A stretch of 64,000 nucleotides of DNA from Ensifer sesbaniae (lineage in GTDB: Bacteria > Pseudomonadota > Alphaproteobacteria > Rhizobiales > Rhizobiaceae): positions 2,170,001 to 2,234,000 of the forward strand of contig NZ_JABEKU010000001.1 in NCBI RefSeq assembly GCF_013283665.1, written 5' to 3'. The notes under the pieces were generated by a model. That model did not search any database and was not told the origin of the DNA. It saw only the letters and a list, made by a program, of their open reading frames with translations. Every line of letters starts with the position of its first letter. Within the stretch, counting starts at the first letter, position 1. Made by a program: the position numbers and the translations under genes. Shown in pieces: positions 63,388-64,000 of the stretch.

Positions 63388-63967
63388 CGAGAACCTCGGC
63401 TTGCGAATCATGCGCCGACGATGCGCCGTCGTCCCGTGCGGGTGCAAGTCCCGCAAGCCTTCCGCCGGCACATCGATTTCCTGCGGCGCCGCGGTCCTCG
63501 TTGGGCGCGCAAAGTTCGCTGCAGCACTTTGAACTGCCGCATGCCCTTCGATCGGTTACGTCCAAAGGAAACATGCCGTAGAGACTGCCGAAATGGCATG
63601 TTTTGGCTGGCTAGAGTGTCGAATCGACAGCGAAACGGCACCTTTTCCGGCAAATAGCAACCCATGCCCGAATTTTTTACGGGTTTTGCCACAATTTTGT
63701 ACTGGCGCATGAGCAATGTCGCTCGACTGTCCGACGGGACAGGCAGGGGAATACCACACTTCGAAACGGCGGTTGCCGTGAAGTTGGCTCCGCGTTGAGC
63801 GCGGTTCGCCGACACGCCGATGCTGCGTATCAGACGCTGGGCACGCGCATGTCCGCCGAAATTTCCCAACGGAACATTGGAAACAGTTGAGCACCCGGGT
63901 GCCATGCCGGCGATTGCCAGGCCGCCCCGACCGTTCGCACCCAGCAACTTGTCAAGGAGACCTGACC
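63388..63967. other. Divergent intergenic region
   Basis: The 580-base gap holds a truncated copy of the palindromic repeat (63505-63577) and an AT-rich part near 63670-63710. A likely ribosome site for the gene starting at 63968 (AAGGAGACCTGACC) ends it. No other coding frame with a good ribosome site is seen. Confidence 0.45.
63505..63577 (-). repeat. Truncated copy of the palindromic repeat
   Basis: Inverted orientation: GCGCGCAAAGTTCGCTGCAGCACTTTGAACTGCCGCATG then GGTTACGTCC and AAACATGCC. The right part of the core hairpin is missing on the GCGCGTC side. Confidence 0.6.
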
Positions 63968-64000
63968 ATGAAGGTCCTGGCGTTTCTTGCGGCTGCCTAT
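63968..64000 (+). CDS. Start of a gene running off the right edge
   Basis: An ATG at 63968 with AAGGAG about eight bases upstream opens MKVLAFLAAAY, a typical signal-peptide beginning. Only 11 codons are in view, so the product cannot be named. Confidence 0.55.
   Translation, partial: MKVLAFLAAAY

Overview
The window looks like chromosomal DNA of a Rhizobiaceae bacterium, most likely Sinorhizobium/Ensifer. It is GC-rich with dense coding. The gene set is typical of the group: glutathione reductase, class II DAHP synthase, usg, a PdhS/PleC-like kinase, TadE/TadG-like proteins, DUF1289 and DUF971 proteins, and a BigR/YeeE sulfur operon. Short palindromic intergenic repeats of a rhizobial type recur through it. 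Assignment rests on recognised protein families, not on a database search. I see no rRNA, tRNA, CRISPR array or prophage.

Layout. 0-9.8 kb: N-terminus of a membrane sensor, a TolB-like propeller, nadE, an LTA-synthase/OpgB-like membrane phosphoglycerol transferase, a DUF1003 protein, a TadE-TadG pair and a protein with possible DNA-binding segments. 9.8-22 kb: housekeeping metabolism (GFA protein, DAHP synthase, gor, rpiA, gph, fumC) mixed with a large and a small L,D-transpeptidase and a GGDEF protein. 22-32.5 kb: M15 peptidase, FMN-binding oxidoreductase, a divergent hydrolase/MarR pair with a clear operator, DUF971, moaA, a chemoreceptor, an EamA exporter and mobA-mobB. 32.5-39 kb: CE4-like deacetylase, a frameshifted repeat-rich OmpA-family gene, an amino-acid ABC importer without its ATPase, and usg. 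39-46.5 kb: DUF2270, TPR-methyltransferase, 3-hydroxyacid-type dehydrogenase with AlkD, Lrp regulator, UDG-like and SNase genes, and a histidine kinase. 46.6-49.3 kb: an orphan Rieske gene (petA) followed by two insertion sequences (IS630 and IS5 families) placed exactly at its stop codon. 49.3-56 kb: dgkA, divergent cobT/cobS, DUF1289, aspartic protease, a YadGH-type ABC exporter and the BigR operon. 56-64 kb: a candidate small RNA, an extensin-like lipoprotein, a triple-Kazal lipoprotein, a second chemoreceptor, a thioesterase, a TerC protein, a DUF486 protein and the start of another gene.

How genes may work together. Molybdenum cofactor synthesis (moaA, mobA, mobB), cobalamin lower-ligand assembly (cobT, cobS, on opposite strands) and cell-envelope remodelling (two YkuD proteins, M15 peptidase, extensin-like, OmpA, CE4) are each represented. 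Overlapping stop/start codons mark likely operons: mobA-mobB, the two ABC permeases, dehydrogenase-alkD, SNase-UDG, DUF1289-protease, YadG-YadH, and bigR-yeeE-yedE.

Best leads for follow-up: a plus-strand RNA candidate near 56.50-56.63 kb with C/U-rich loops that could pair with Shine-Dalgarno sequences and a strong terminator; the tandem IS insertion that preserves the petA stop codon; the MarR operator that overlaps the regulator's own start; the frameshift and 45-bp repeat array in the OmpA-family gene; a BigR-like repressor lacking one of its two sensing cysteines; and the DUF971 gene enclosed by inverted copies of a 104-bp palindromic repeat. None is a proven new system; each is stated with its test.
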